Shown here: positions 25,454 to 35,022 of the stretch, one piece after another | Numbering within the stretch: position 1 is the stretch's first letter | Layout of the letters: the number at the start of each line of letters is the position of its first letter | Assembly (NCBI RefSeq): GCF_900168025.1 | Contig: NZ_FUYN01000006.1 | Coordinates: 144,816 to 208,815 of the forward strand | Reading direction: 5' to 3' | Origin: Acetoanaerobium noterae | GTDB lineage: Bacteria; Bacillota; Clostridia; Peptostreptococcales; Filifactoraceae | Length of the DNA stretch: 64,000 nucleotides | Translations under genes and position numbers: made by a program | The notes under the pieces: model-generated | Seen by the model: only the letters and a program-made list of their open reading frames with translations | Databases searched by the model: none | Told to the model about the DNA's origin: nothing

Positions 25454-25529
25454 TGGTGACCCATCCGCGACTCGAACGCGGGACACCCTGATTAAAAGTC
25501 AGGTGCTCTGCCGACTGAGCTAATGGGTC
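25454..25529 (-). tRNA. tRNA-Lys (anticodon UUU)
   Basis: A 76-base cloverleaf on the minus strand with acceptor GACCCAT/ATGGGTC plus A-CCA, anticodon stem CCTGA/TCAGG around CTTTTAA giving UUU, and T loop GTTCGAGTC. It is first in the operon Lys-Glu-Val-Leu. Confidence 0.95.
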
Positions 25530-25546
25530 TTAGTTGGCACTCGTAT

Positions 25547-25575
25547 AATATATCAAAATCAAAAGACATTGTCAA
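25547..25575 (-). promoter_or_regulatory. Promoter of the tRNA operon
   Basis: On the minus strand, a perfect TTGACA (25575-25570), a 17-base spacer and TATATT (25552-25547) lie 18 bases before the tRNA-Lys 5' end. Confidence 0.85.
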
Positions 25576-25576
25576 T

Positions 25577-25617
25577 AAAAAATTTAAAAAACCTCTAAGA
25601 GGTTTTTTAAATTTTTG
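25577..25617 (-). terminator. Terminator of purA
   Basis: An inverted repeat of about 19 bp, AAAAATTTAAAAAACCTC and its complement around TAA, giving a 3-base loop and a T-rich tail on the minus strand. It isolates purA from the tRNA promoter, which begins 2 bases later. Confidence 0.8.
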
Positions 25618-25641
25618 AAGAAATCATATTTTTAGAAGAAA

Positions 25642-26970
<1,329 letters not shown>

Positions 26971-27007
26971 CTACATACTTCGTAATAAGTCGAACTAAAC
27001 AAATAAT

Positions 27008-27036
27008 ATTTTACCAAACATTCGTATTTATAGCAA
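27008..27036 (-). promoter_or_regulatory. Promoter of purA
   Basis: On the minus strand, TTGCTA (27036-27031), a 17-base spacer and TAAAAT (27013-27008) lie about 50 bases before the purA ATG. I see no purine-riboswitch aptamer in the leader. Confidence 0.6.
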
Positions 27037-27132
27037 CCTTAGTTTTTTGTTAAGACTTGCCAATCGTTCAATTATAGATGAATACTCCTAAGCTTAATAA
27101 ATTTTTATAAATTTCTATTGACGAAATCAAAT

Positions 27133-27185
27133 ATATCCACATTATCCACAAATAATTCAAGTTATTCTGTGGATAATGTGGATAT
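27133..27185. repeat. 18-bp inverted repeat carrying two DnaA boxes
   Basis: Perfect 18-bp arms (27133-27150 and 27168-27185) with a 17-base spacer. Each arm contains one perfect DnaA box, TTATCCACA at 27142-27150 and its complement at 27168-27176. The right arm covers the last codons and stop of the GNAT gene. There is no good T run, so it is not a clear terminator, though it may act as one. Confidence 0.7.
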
Positions 27186-27755
27186 CTGCATTTTATAGTA
27201 GAGAACTTCTAGCTTATTTCCCTTTTTTCTAAAATATTTCTTGATATGCTTAAAGTCTTCATCTATAAGAGGATTCACTTTTGGATTCATAAATTCCCCA
27301 AATTGCTGAGCATATTTTTGAAATCCAACTTTCTTATAGGATTTTATAGCTCTTTCATTGTAAGCTGCCACTGTGAGGATCATCTTTCTATATCCTAGCT
27401 CTTTGAAATACCATTTTAATAAAGTAGTAACTGCGTCACTGCCATAGCCTTTAGATAGCTCTCCAGGATCAAACACTATCCCAAGTTCAGCTCGTTTAAA
27501 TAGCCTGCTTACATTTCTAAGAGACATATATCCCACCATCTGACCTTGCATATCAAAAACACTAAAGCATCGCTTTAAGCCTTTTGTTTTAAGCTCAAAC
27601 CACTGCTGCCTTTCTTCTATATCCATATATGGGAAATTGTAATCGTAAAAAAGTAAATCGTCATGCAAGGACCAGTGGAGCATTTTTTCCACATCTTCCT
27701 TACGCATTGACCTTACACTTACTTTATTTCCCCATAATATAATCTTATCATCCAT
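27162..27755 (-). CDS. GNAT-family N-acetyltransferase
   Basis: A 197-residue RimJ/RimL-like acetyltransferase with fold motifs VGYMSLRNVSRLFKRAELGI (beta4), the acetyl-CoA loop LSKGYGSDAVTTLLKW and the C-terminal NERAIKSYKKVGFQK. It lies 9 bases after dnaB and would be co-transcribed with it. The acceptor is unknown. The 3' end overlaps a DnaA-box inverted repeat. Confidence 0.88.
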   Translation of the reverse strand: MDDKIILWGNKVSVRSMRKEDVEKMLHWSLHDDLLFYDYNFPYMDIEERQQWFELKTKGLKRCFSVFDMQGQMVGYMSLRNVSRLFKRAELGIVFDPGELSKGYGSDAVTTLLKWYFKELGYRKMILTVAAYNERAIKSYKKVGFQKYAQQFGEFMNPKVNPLIDEDFKHIKKYFRKKGNKLEVLYYKMQISTLSTE

Positions 27756-27764
27756 ATTAATGCT

Positions 27765-29090
27765 TTACTCCCTCATGTGGGCTACATTGTGAAATAACTG
27801 GAACTGTCCAAGCCATGTCAGAGGAACCATACCTGTTTCTCCATGTCTGTGCTTTGCAATAATAACCTCTGCTATGTTTTTTTGGTCTGAATCCTCGTGA
27901 TAGTATTCATCTCTGTATAGAAACATAACAAGGTCAGCATCCTGCTCTATGGCTCCTGATTCTCTCAGGTCTGATAGTATAGGTCTATGATCAGAACGCT
28001 GCTCTGGGGCACGCGATAGCTGAGATAGAGCTATTACTGGACATTCTAATTCTTTCGCTAATATTTTTAGTGAACGAGATATCTTAGATATTTCTTGCTG
28101 ACGACTTTCTCCTTTTGAATCTGACTCCATAAGCTGAAGGTAATCTATAAGAACCATATCCAGTCCTTTTTCCATTTTAAGCCTTCTGCATTTTGACCTT
28201 AGCTCTACTACGCTTATGCCTGGAGTATCATCTATATAAATATCTGTCTTGGAAAGAACTTCCATTGCAGTTATGACCTTTGGCCATTCTTCCTCATCCA
28301 GATTTCCATTTTTAAGCTTATTTAGCTCAACTCTACTCTCTGCTGCTATCATCCTTTGAATGAGCTGTTCTTTACTCATCTCCATAGAAAATAGAGCTAC
28401 TTTACAGCTATCCTTAAGAGCTGCATTGTGAGCAATATTTAACGCAAAAGCAGTTTTTCCCATAGCTGGTCTAGCTGCAATAAGCACTAAATCAGTTTTT
28501 TGAAGCCCATTTGTTTTTCTGTCCAAATCTATAAAGCCAGTAGTAAGACCTGTAATACTTCCTTTATTTCTATACAGCTCTTCCAATATTTCATATGCGC
28601 TTAGTAGTACCTGTGAAATAGCTGCCATGCTCTTTTGACTTTTAGATTGTGATATATCAAATATGCTTTTTTCAGCCTGTTCTAGTAGGTCCGCTACTTC
28701 ATCTTCTCCTGCATAGCTTCGCTCCATTATAAAGCCTGATGCTTTTATAAGCTTACGTAGTATGGATTTTTCTTTTACTATTTCTGCATACTTGCTTACA
28801 TGGCGAGTAAAGTCAGGAGCAGTAGAAAGCCCAGTAAGATAAGTTATTCCACCTACCATATCCAGAGATGATCTCTTTTTTAAGCCTTCAGACAAGGTTA
28901 TAAGGTCTATAGGCTCGCTTTTTTTGTACAAATCCATCATGCAGTGGAATATCTCTCTGTGAGCATCCTTATAAAAATCATCCTCTTGAAGTACATCACT
29001 TACTACAAGCATTGCTTCTCTATCAATTAAAACACTTCCAAGAACTGATTGCTCAGCTTGGATGGAATGAGGCGGTAATTTCCCCTCCAT
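27765..29090 (-). CDS. dnaB: Replicative DNA helicase DnaB
   Basis: A 441-residue RecA-fold hexameric helicase that unwinds DNA at the fork. The N-terminal DnaB domain (PHSIQAEQSVLGSVLID) is followed by Walker A ARPAMGKTAFALN, DMVLIDYLQLM and LSQLSRAPEQRSDHRPILSD (the DnaB signature, written in part). The SD AGGAGG precedes ATGGAGG. It follows rplI by 24 bases in the gdpP-rplI-dnaB order shared by Firmicutes. Confidence 0.97.
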   Translation of the reverse strand: MEGKLPPHSIQAEQSVLGSVLIDREAMLVVSDVLQEDDFYKDAHREIFHCMMDLYKKSEPIDLITLSEGLKKRSSLDMVGGITYLTGLSTAPDFTRHVSKYAEIVKEKSILRKLIKASGFIMERSYAGEDEVADLLEQAEKSIFDISQSKSQKSMAAISQVLLSAYEILEELYRNKGSITGLTTGFIDLDRKTNGLQKTDLVLIAARPAMGKTAFALNIAHNAALKDSCKVALFSMEMSKEQLIQRMIAAESRVELNKLKNGNLDEEEWPKVITAMEVLSKTDIYIDDTPGISVVELRSKCRRLKMEKGLDMVLIDYLQLMESDSKGESRQQEISKISRSLKILAKELECPVIALSQLSRAPEQRSDHRPILSDLRESGAIEQDADLVMFLYRDEYYHEDSDQKNIAEVIIAKHRHGETGMVPLTWLGQFQLFHNVAHMRE

Positions 29091-29114
29091 AAGCCTACCT
29101 CCTGGATAAGTTGA

Positions 29115-29564
29115 TTAATCCTTTTGCTTTACTTCTACGCGAAACTCAGCAGTAACATTTTGATGAAGCTTAACTGGAACTGTGTGAGACCCAAGCATTT
29201 TTATGTGATCATCTAATAGGATTTTTCTCTTATCTATATCAATTTTATGTTCCTTATTCAGTCTTTCTGCTATGTCCTTTGATGTAATTGAGCCAAATAA
29301 CTTACCCCCATCTCCAGCTTTCGAAAACATAGTTACCGTTATAGCTTTTAGCTTTTCTGCTAAATCCTTAGCATCTTGCTCTTCTTTTTGTTTTTTTAAG
29401 CTTTCAGCTGTTTTTTGCTGATTCAAATCGTTTATTGAGCTTGCTGTAGCTTCCTTTGCCACTCCTTTTGGAATTAAGAAGTTACGTGCATAGCCATCGC
29501 TTACTTCCTTCATTTCGCCTTTTTTAGCTGTTCCCTTTACGTCCTTTAAAAATATAACTTTCAT
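29115..29564 (-). CDS. rplI: 50S ribosomal protein L9
   Basis: A 149-residue L9 with the N-domain signature [20 protein letters not shown], the long connecting helix, and the C-domain ([15 protein letters not shown]). It binds 23S rRNA at the L1-stalk base and helps frame maintenance. It starts immediately after the gdpP stop (1-base gap), so it is coupled. Confidence 0.97.
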   Translation of the reverse strand: MKVIFLKDVKGTAKKGEMKEVSDGYARNFLIPKGVAKEATASSINDLNQQKTAESLKKQKEEQDAKDLAEKLKAITVTMFSKAGDGGKLFGSITSKDIAERLNKEHKIDIDKRKILLDDHIKMLGSHTVPVKLHQNVTAEFRVEVKQKD

Positions 29565-31550
29565 CTATTCTTCCTCCTTTAAAAATTCCATTATTAGCTC
29601 TTCTACTTTTTCTACTGCTTCTTCTGTTGATACATCCTTAAGCTGGGCTCCTGCAGTATCTATATGCCCTCCTCCGCCTAGTTTTTCCATCAGCATGTGA
29701 ACATTGACATCGGATAGTGACCTAGCACTTATAAATACTAGTCCATCGCTTCTTTTTGCTACTGTAAATGAAGCTTTTACTCCCCTGATGTTTAGCAGTT
29801 CGTCTGCTATCTGAGCGGCAATTAAAGATGGGTTGTCGAGGTTTTCAGGACAAGAAGTAATTGCAATGCTTCCTCCCAAAATTTTCGCATTTTTTATTCC
29901 TTCAGCTTTTACTAAGAAGCTATCTAAATCTCCTTGGAAAAGCTGCTTAACAGCTATGGTATCAGCTCCAAATTTTCTTAAAAACGCAGCGGCTTCAAAG
30001 GTTCTAACCCCTGTTTTAAAAGTGAAGTTCTTTGTGTCTAGCGTAATTCCCGAAAGCAATGATTCTGCAATCAAGGTATCTATATATGGTCTATCCTTTA
30101 CATACTGAATCAGCTCTGTGACCATTTCACTCGCAGAGGATGCATAGGTTTCATGATACACAAGCACCGCTTTATCAATAAACTCGACTCCTCTTCTATG
30201 ATGGTCAATAAGCACGATTCTTTCTGAGATGTCAAGCAGTGCAGGATGCTCTGTAAAGCTCGGTCTATGAGTATCTACAACAATTAAGAGAGTCGAAGGA
30301 GTCATGACCCTAAGAGCTTCTTCTTTTGCCATAAATATATTTTTAAAATTATCGTTTGCTTTTAACCTATCATAAAGCACATCTATAGATGAGTTTGGAT
30401 GGTCTAAAACTATATGAGCTTTTTTACTAAGCATCTTACAGATTCCATACATACCTATAGCCGAGCCCATAGAATCGAGATCTGGGTTATGATGACCCAT
30501 GATGATTACAGATTCACTCTCATTTATTAAGTCTCTAAGCGCGTGAGCAATAATTCTTGCTTTTACTCTAGTTTTCTTTTCTACAGCCTTTGATCTTCCT
30601 CCATAGAAAATAGAGCGCTCATCTCTTCTTATTACTGCCTGGTCTCCTCCTCTTCCTAGAGCTAAGTCCAGTGAGGTTATAGAGTTTTTGTAGGTTGAAG
30701 ATAAGTCACTTGCCATAGAAGCTGCTCCTATGCTCAGTGTAAGCGGTAAAGAGTTTCCATGGTCTATCTTTCTAATTTCATCTAAAATAGAAAATTTATC
30801 AGCTTCTAAATCACGCAGTGCTTTTTCATCCATAAATGCCAGATATTTGTCCTTGGTGATTTTTCTAAATGCACCTGAATGCTTATTTGTCCATAGCTTA
30901 ATAGTTCGTTCTACCTCTGCCTCTATTATAGGTCTTACATCCTCTGATGCTGAATCCAGCACCTCGTCAAAGCTGTCTACCTGAAGATTTATGATGACTG
31001 GCTTGACCATTTCATAGGCGGTTTTTAATTCATTGAACTCTGTGACATCAAAGAAATAAAGTGCAAATGATTTCTCATGATTTTCATTTTCTATTATGTT
31101 GTATTTTATATCAAAGATTTTATTTCCAATTTGGGTACGCGTCTGCATATTGGCTGTATCTGATTTCGTAAAGTTATCGAGCATTATAGAAGGTACTACC
31201 TCGTCTATAGGCTTTTCTATCATATCATTTTGCTTTACTAGCTTACTGAATTTTCCGTTATACCAGGTCAGATTTCCAGTATTGTTAAGTATACATAGGG
31301 GAAGTGGAAAATCTATAAGGGTCTGCTTTGCAGTTTTGTCCATATCCATGGATAAGGTCTCTATATACTCCACCCACTGAAGATTTCTCTTTGAAATAAT
31401 CTTGTGGTTATAGTAAATGAGATATAAAAGCAGCAAAAGAGCGGCAGAGCCTATATATAGGTTAAAATACAGCAGGGTAATGCTTAGAATTCCTATAATA
31501 AGAAGATAGGCTTTTGATTCAGGTATATTTATCTTAAGGCTAGTTTTCAT
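29565..31550 (-). CDS. gdpP: Cyclic-di-AMP phosphodiesterase GdpP
   Basis: A 661-residue membrane protein with two membrane helices at about 12-48, a PAS-like heme-binding domain (about 75-170), a degenerate GGDEF-like domain (about 175-305, with RGGDQAVIR), and a C-terminal DHH-DHHA1 hydrolase: GHHNPDLDSMGSA, VDTHRPS, LIDHHRRG, and KLGGGGHIDTAGA. It hydrolyses c-di-AMP to 5'-pApA, regulating turgor and wall stress. It starts behind the DUF2232 gene by 15 bases. Confidence 0.96.
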   Translation of the reverse strand: MKTSLKINIPESKAYLLIIGILSITLLYFNLYIGSAALLLLLYLIYYNHKIISKRNLQWVEYIETLSMDMDKTAKQTLIDFPLPLCILNNTGNLTWYNGKFSKLVKQNDMIEKPIDEVVPSIMLDNFTKSDTANMQTRTQIGNKIFDIKYNIIENENHEKSFALYFFDVTEFNELKTAYEMVKPVIINLQVDSFDEVLDSASEDVRPIIEAEVERTIKLWTNKHSGAFRKITKDKYLAFMDEKALRDLEADKFSILDEIRKIDHGNSLPLTLSIGAASMASDLSSTYKNSITSLDLALGRGGDQAVIRRDERSIFYGGRSKAVEKKTRVKARIIAHALRDLINESESVIIMGHHNPDLDSMGSAIGMYGICKMLSKKAHIVLDHPNSSIDVLYDRLKANDNFKNIFMAKEEALRVMTPSTLLIVVDTHRPSFTEHPALLDISERIVLIDHHRRGVEFIDKAVLVYHETYASSASEMVTELIQYVKDRPYIDTLIAESLLSGITLDTKNFTFKTGVRTFEAAAFLRKFGADTIAVKQLFQGDLDSFLVKAEGIKNAKILGGSIAITSCPENLDNPSLIAAQIADELLNIRGVKASFTVAKRSDGLVFISARSLSDVNVHMLMEKLGGGGHIDTAGAQLKDVSTEEAVEKVEELIMEFLKEEE

Positions 31551-31565
31551 TACATTCCTCCCAAG

Positions 31566-32522
31566 CTATCTTTTTAATCTTCTAAAATTAAATACAGCAT
31601 CTGCAAATCCGATTATTGATATAAAGCTAGATACGGGCAGTAGTACAATCAGCAGAAGAATATAAATAGTCTTTGCACTTTTATTTAGCTTAGCGTGTTT
31701 AAAGAAATATCCTATCACTGCTATCCCTTGCAAGAAAAATAAAAGTATAAAAATAGCAGCCATATTTAAAACTAAGGTTTCATAATAAGGATAATTAAAA
31801 TATCCAGAAACCAAAGTAAGCAGATAAATAATCAGCACACCAAGAGATATATTCCCTGGCATAGAAAATTCTGTAATGCTCGCCACATGGTTTTTATCAC
31901 CAGTTCTTCTTATTATAAGAGCTGACATATAGTAGTTCAAAAACGACATAAGAAGCGTAGAGCCAATTATTATAGAAGGGAAAAACAGCTTAACTGAGCT
32001 AAGGATTTCTTCTACATTAGGTTTTTTTACATTTGGAATTTCCTTTATCATCTCATATTGAAGATTGAGAGATTCTCTAAGTATTGCAAGTATGCTGTCT
32101 AAAATATCTATACTGAGAAATAGCGAAAGCACTTGCATAAAAACTACTGTAGTAAAGGTCATAGCTAGAAATCCATAAAATACGCTCTCAAAAGCAGGGC
32201 GCTTTTCTCTCATAAAAAAGCCTATACATACCCCTGGAATGAGAAATACTAAAAGAGCAGAAAAAGCAGTTATGGGGTGAATAAAAAAGCCTAAAATAAC
32301 TGTCGTTGTAACTGCACTTAATAAGCCATAATACATTTTGTTTCTGTAGGTAGTTATGATTACAGGTACAGATGTAAATAGCGATAGAAACGATAAAAAC
32401 GGCACATAAGTACCTATTAATATGAATATAACTCCTATCACTGTAAGTAATGAGGACTCTATAAGACTTTTCCTATTAAAATCTATATTTTTTTTCTTTG
32501 GTTTTGGTTCTTGCAACAGCAT
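31566..32522 (-). CDS. DUF2232 (YybS-like) polytopic membrane protein
   Basis: A 318-residue protein with about eight membrane helices in S-component-like spacing, of the YybS/DUF2232 group normally found immediately upstream of gdpP, as here. SVKLFFPSIIIGSTLLMSFLNYY is in the typical core region (shown in part, about 180-205). Function unknown. The annotated ATG has a very short SD spacing; TTG 32516 with 9-base spacing is an alternative. Confidence 0.8.
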   Translation of the reverse strand: MLLQEPKPKKKNIDFNRKSLIESSLLTVIGVIFILIGTYVPFLSFLSLFTSVPVIITTYRNKMYYGLLSAVTTTVILGFFIHPITAFSALLVFLIPGVCIGFFMREKRPAFESVFYGFLAMTFTTVVFMQVLSLFLSIDILDSILAILRESLNLQYEMIKEIPNVKKPNVEEILSSVKLFFPSIIIGSTLLMSFLNYYMSALIIRRTGDKNHVASITEFSMPGNISLGVLIIYLLTLVSGYFNYPYYETLVLNMAAIFILLFFLQGIAVIGYFFKHAKLNKSAKTIYILLLIVLLPVSSFISIIGFADAVFNFRRLKR

Positions 32523-32662
32523 CAGCTCCTAAAGTAGTCTATCAAGATATTATACCATAAACCTTATAGCTTGACATCTTTAGGGCTACTGCTAAAAAAT
32601 TCAAAATAAAGTTCTCTAAATCTAGCTTTATAACACATTTAACTACATGACTCGCATTGATA

Positions 32663-33298
32663 TTATCTAATAAAGCTCATAGCAACCTTTTTCTCTTGGT
32701 CTGGCTTCAATTCTTCAGCCTCTTTTGTATACATTAATTTCATCATATATGCCATGTTTTTACCAAGTACTCTCATAATTTGCATTCCCTCTTCATCTTG
32801 AAGAGCATCACCCGGTTTGCTTCCATGGATTACATTCCAGTAGTTAGATGAAGGAACCATCATCTCTGCATAGTTTAAGTAGTTGTTAAGCTGGTTAAAT
32901 GCAGGAACTCCTCCAGAACGTCTAACTGCAACTACGCTTGCTCCTACCTTATGTCTTAACAGGTTACCATTTGCACTAGATACATAAAAGGCTCTATCTA
33001 AAAACGATTTCATAGTACCTGCAACAGCAGAAAAGTATACTGGTGAGCCTAGAATTACTCCATCTGCTTCTTTCATTAGCTGAATATAGCTGTTTACTTC
33101 ATCGTCTTTCATTATACACTGCTCATCTTTTGATTTATAGCAAGCACCACATGCCATACATCCTCTTATAGCTTTATTTCCAACATGAACGATTTCTACT
33201 TCTATCCCTTGGTTTTCAAGCTCATCTGCCACAAGCTTTATAGCATGATAAGTATTACCTTCTTTTTTAGGGCTACCATTAAATGCAACTACTTTCAT
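32663..33298 (-). CDS. Iron-sulfur flavoprotein (Isf-like) / NADPH-dependent FMN reductase
   Basis: A 211-residue flavodoxin-fold protein: FNGSPKKEGNT binds the FMN phosphate and GSPVYFSAVAGTMKSFLDR holds the flavin. Between them is C47-x2-C50-x2-C53-x7-C61, the compact four-cysteine motif of methanogen/clostridial Isf proteins, which hold a 4Fe-4S cluster and reduce O2 or peroxide using ferredoxin. It lies between rpsR and the DUF2232 gene, behind a terminator, so it probably has its own promoter. Confidence 0.86.
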   Translation of the reverse strand: MKVVAFNGSPKKEGNTYHAIKLVADELENQGIEVEIVHVGNKAIRGCMACGACYKSKDEQCIMKDDEVNSYIQLMKEADGVILGSPVYFSAVAGTMKSFLDRAFYVSSANGNLLRHKVGASVVAVRRSGGVPAFNQLNNYLNYAEMMVPSSNYWNVIHGSKPGDALQDEEGMQIMRVLGKNMAYMMKLMYTKEAEELKPDQEKKVAMSFIR

Positions 33299-33337
33299 TT
33301 TTCTGCCTCCTTTAATAATTAAATTATAATTAGAAAA

Positions 33338-33364
33338 AAACCCAAATCTCTCAGATTTGGGTTT
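33338..33364 (-). terminator. Terminator of the rpsF-ssb-rpsR operon
   Basis: Perfect 12-bp arms AAACCCAAATCT/AGATTTGGGTTT (33338-33349 and 33353-33364) with a 3-base loop and a TTTTTTT tail on the minus strand. It begins inside 10 bases of the rpsR stop. Confidence 0.93.
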
Positions 33365-33369
33365 GGTAT

Positions 33370-33606
33370 TTAGTCTACAACATATGGTAAAAGAGCAATA
33401 TTTCTTGATCTTTTTATAGCTAAAGTAAGTTTTCTTTGAGCTTTAGCTGATGTACCAGTAATTCTTCTTGGAAGAATCTTACCTCTTTCAGAGATATATT
33501 TCTTTAGTAGATTTACATCTTTGTAGTCTATCATATTTATTTTTTTACCCGCGAACGGATCAACTTTTTTTCTTCTTCTTCTTGCATTTCCTTTTTGCAT
33601 AGCCAT
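33370..33606 (-). CDS. rpsR: 30S ribosomal protein S18
   Basis: A 78-residue S18: basic N-terminus (RRRRKK), then [20 protein letters not shown] and [20 protein letters not shown] (parts quoted), the S18 signature. It pairs with S6 on the 30S platform. GGAGGG lies 7 bases before the ATG. N-terminal K-x-C motifs are absent, so this is the zinc-independent form. It is the last gene of rpsF-ssb-rpsR. Confidence 0.97.
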   Translation of the reverse strand: MAMQKGNARRRRKKVDPFAGKKINMIDYKDVNLLKKYISERGKILPRRITGTSAKAQRKLTLAIKRSRNIALLPYVVD

Positions 33607-33642
33607 CTTTTTTCCCTCCTTCTTTAAGGTAGTAAAACTGGC

Positions 33643-34095
33643 TTAAAATGGTACGTCATCATCATCAAGAGCACGGAATCCATCTGAATCTAAACCCTCA
33701 GGTTCAAAAACATTGTCATTTTGATTGCTAGAAGCACTTCTAAAAGATGAATTACTCGTTCTCTCACTTTTGTCGCCCCATTCCAGTATCTGAACATTCT
33801 CGGCAACAATCTCAGTGATATACCTTTTTTCGCCTTCCTTTGTATCATAGGTTCTATTTTGGATAGAGCCTTTTACAGCAGCTAGTCTTCCCTTAGCAAG
33901 ATAGTTTGCACAGTATTCAGCGCTTTTTCCCCATACTACTATGTTAAAAAAGTCTGTCTGTTTTTGACCATCTTTACCAGTAAAAGCTCTGTCTACCGCA
34001 ATGGAAAAGGTGGTGAGAGCATTTCCTGTTGAAGGAATGTATCTTAATTCCGGATCCCTTGTGAGTCTTCCTATAAGTATTACACTGTTCATCAA
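33643..34095 (-). CDS. ssb: Single-stranded DNA-binding protein
   Basis: A 150-residue SSB: OB fold (about 1-105: NSVILIGRLTRDPELRY, FFNIVVWGKSAEYCANYL, GSIQNRTYDTKEGEKRY), a disordered linker and the acidic tip DDDVPF that recruits replication and repair partners. It lies between rpsF and rpsR as in most Firmicutes. Confidence 0.97.
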   Translation of the reverse strand: MMNSVILIGRLTRDPELRYIPSTGNALTTFSIAVDRAFTGKDGQKQTDFFNIVVWGKSAEYCANYLAKGRLAAVKGSIQNRTYDTKEGEKRYITEIVAENVQILEWGDKSERTSNSSFRSASSNQNDNVFEPEGLDSDGFRALDDDDVPF

Positions 34096-34120
34096 TATCC
34101 CACCTTACTTTGTATCGTTA

Positions 34121-34408
34121 TTATTTTTCGTCAAGCTTTACGATCATGTGACGAATTGCGTTATCCATAATCTTCAGGTTTCTATCGATTTCTTTAGGAA
34201 CTTCAGTAGTTGACTTGAAGTTGATAAGAACATAGTAACCTTCTGTAAGTTTTTCGATTTCATAGGCTAACTTTCTAGTTCCCCATGTATCTACTTTTAC
34301 TACCTCTCCGCTAGACTCGATGATGCCTTTAACTTTGTCAAGGACAGCAGTTTTAGCTTCTTCTTCTAGGTTTGGTCTAAGAACATAGATTAATTCATAA
34401 TTTCTCAT
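34121..34408 (-). CDS. rpsF: 30S ribosomal protein S6
   Basis: A 95-residue S6: MRNYELIYVLRPNLEEE, WGTRKLAYEIEKLTEGYYVL and ending RHMIVKLDEK. It binds S18 on 16S rRNA; the S6:S18 complex often represses this operon. First gene of rpsF-ssb-rpsR, with GGGAGGTG before the ATG. Confidence 0.97.
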   Translation of the reverse strand: MRNYELIYVLRPNLEEEAKTAVLDKVKGIIESSGEVVKVDTWGTRKLAYEIEKLTEGYYVLINFKSTTEVPKEIDRNLKIMDNAIRHMIVKLDEK

Positions 34409-34420
34409 TACATTTCACCT

Positions 34421-34460
34421 CCCTTTGGACTGTACGGCTCTAACGTTAGAGCAGAAAGAT
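34421..34460 (-). promoter_or_regulatory. rpsF leader with a 16-base palindrome (possible S6:S18 site)
   Basis: The 5' leader of the rpsF operon holds the perfect palindrome GCTCTAACGTTAGAGC (34437-34452), followed on the minus strand by CGTACAGTCC and the SD. Leaders that bind S6:S18 carry a hairpin with a CCG element; GAGCCGTAC overlaps that position here. The palindrome is seen; S6:S18 binding is inference. Confidence 0.4.
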
Positions 34461-34489
34461 GAGACAAGTATTAAATCTCATACTAATCT

Positions 34490-34518
34490 ATAATATCAGC
34501 TTTCATAGCAAAAAGCAA
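34490..34518 (-). promoter_or_regulatory. Promoter of the rpsF-ssb-rpsR operon
   Basis: On the minus strand, TTGCTT (34518-34513), a 17-base spacer and TATTAT (34495-34490) lie about 80 bases before the rpsF ATG, leaving room for the structured leader. Confidence 0.6.
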
Positions 34519-34538
34519 TTTTTTTGAACTTAAGCAGA

Positions 34539-34739
34539 TTATTTTTTTGCTTCATCCTTGCTTATATGTTTTTTGAGTCTTCTCTCAAGCTCAGCTCTTT
34601 CTATCCAAAGCTGCTTGTCACACGTGAAACACTTTATGCGAAAATCCATGCCAATACGCATGATTTCAAAGGTGTTACCTCCACAAGGATGGTTTTTCTT
34701 AAGCTCTACAACATCTCCAATTTCAAATTTTATAGGCAT
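34539..34739 (-). CDS. DUF951 small zinc-finger-like protein
   Basis: A 66-residue protein with the DUF951 pattern: FEIGDVVELKKNHPCGGNTF, then a C-x2-C pair (KCFTCDKQLWIER) and a basic tail. It likely binds a metal through HPC and CxxC. It is common near S6 and origin genes in Firmicutes, and its function is unknown. A parS-like site lies inside it (34616-34631). Confidence 0.85.
   Translation of the reverse strand: MPIKFEIGDVVELKKNHPCGGNTFEIMRIGMDFRIKCFTCDKQLWIERAELERRLKKHISKDEAKK
34616..34631. promoter_or_regulatory. parS-like site (candidate 1)
   Basis: TGTCACACGTGAAACA matches the parS consensus TGTTNCACGTGAAACA at every fixed position but one (position 4). It lies 15 kb left of the predicted origin, inside the DUF951 gene, which is the normal distance range for ParB sites. 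ParB binding is inferred. Confidence 0.65.
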
Positions 34740-34770
34740 GAAAATCTCCTCTCTTTAGATAAAAAGCTAT

Positions 34771-35019
34771 CTATTTCGGATAATGAACTACTACACTTAA
34801 ATCAGGCATTATTTCGAATATACCCTTTACATCTATATTATATTTTTCCATAACTTCTATTACCTTGTCCATAAGAGTACCGTTAAACTTTATAGATATC
34901 CCACAGCTCTTATCTATTTGTCTTGGAGTAGGAATTACCATTATTTTTATATCAGCTTTTTTTAGCATCTGCTCAGCAAACATAGCGTGGTGAGTTGATG
35001 CAAAACTTATTACATACAT
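34771..35019 (-). CDS. DUF3343 protein (putative Se/S carrier-like)
   Basis: An 82-residue protein: FASTHHAMFAEQMLKKA, then PRQIDKSCGISIKF with the conserved cysteine of the family's CG motif. Members occur beside yedF, selD or desulfurases and are proposed to carry sulfur or selenium. It starts 3 bases after yedF, so the two form one unit. Confidence 0.82.
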   Translation of the reverse strand: MYVISFASTHHAMFAEQMLKKADIKIMVIPTPRQIDKSCGISIKFNGTLMDKVIEVMEKYNIDVKGIFEIMPDLSVVVHYPK

Positions 35020-35022
35020 AAT

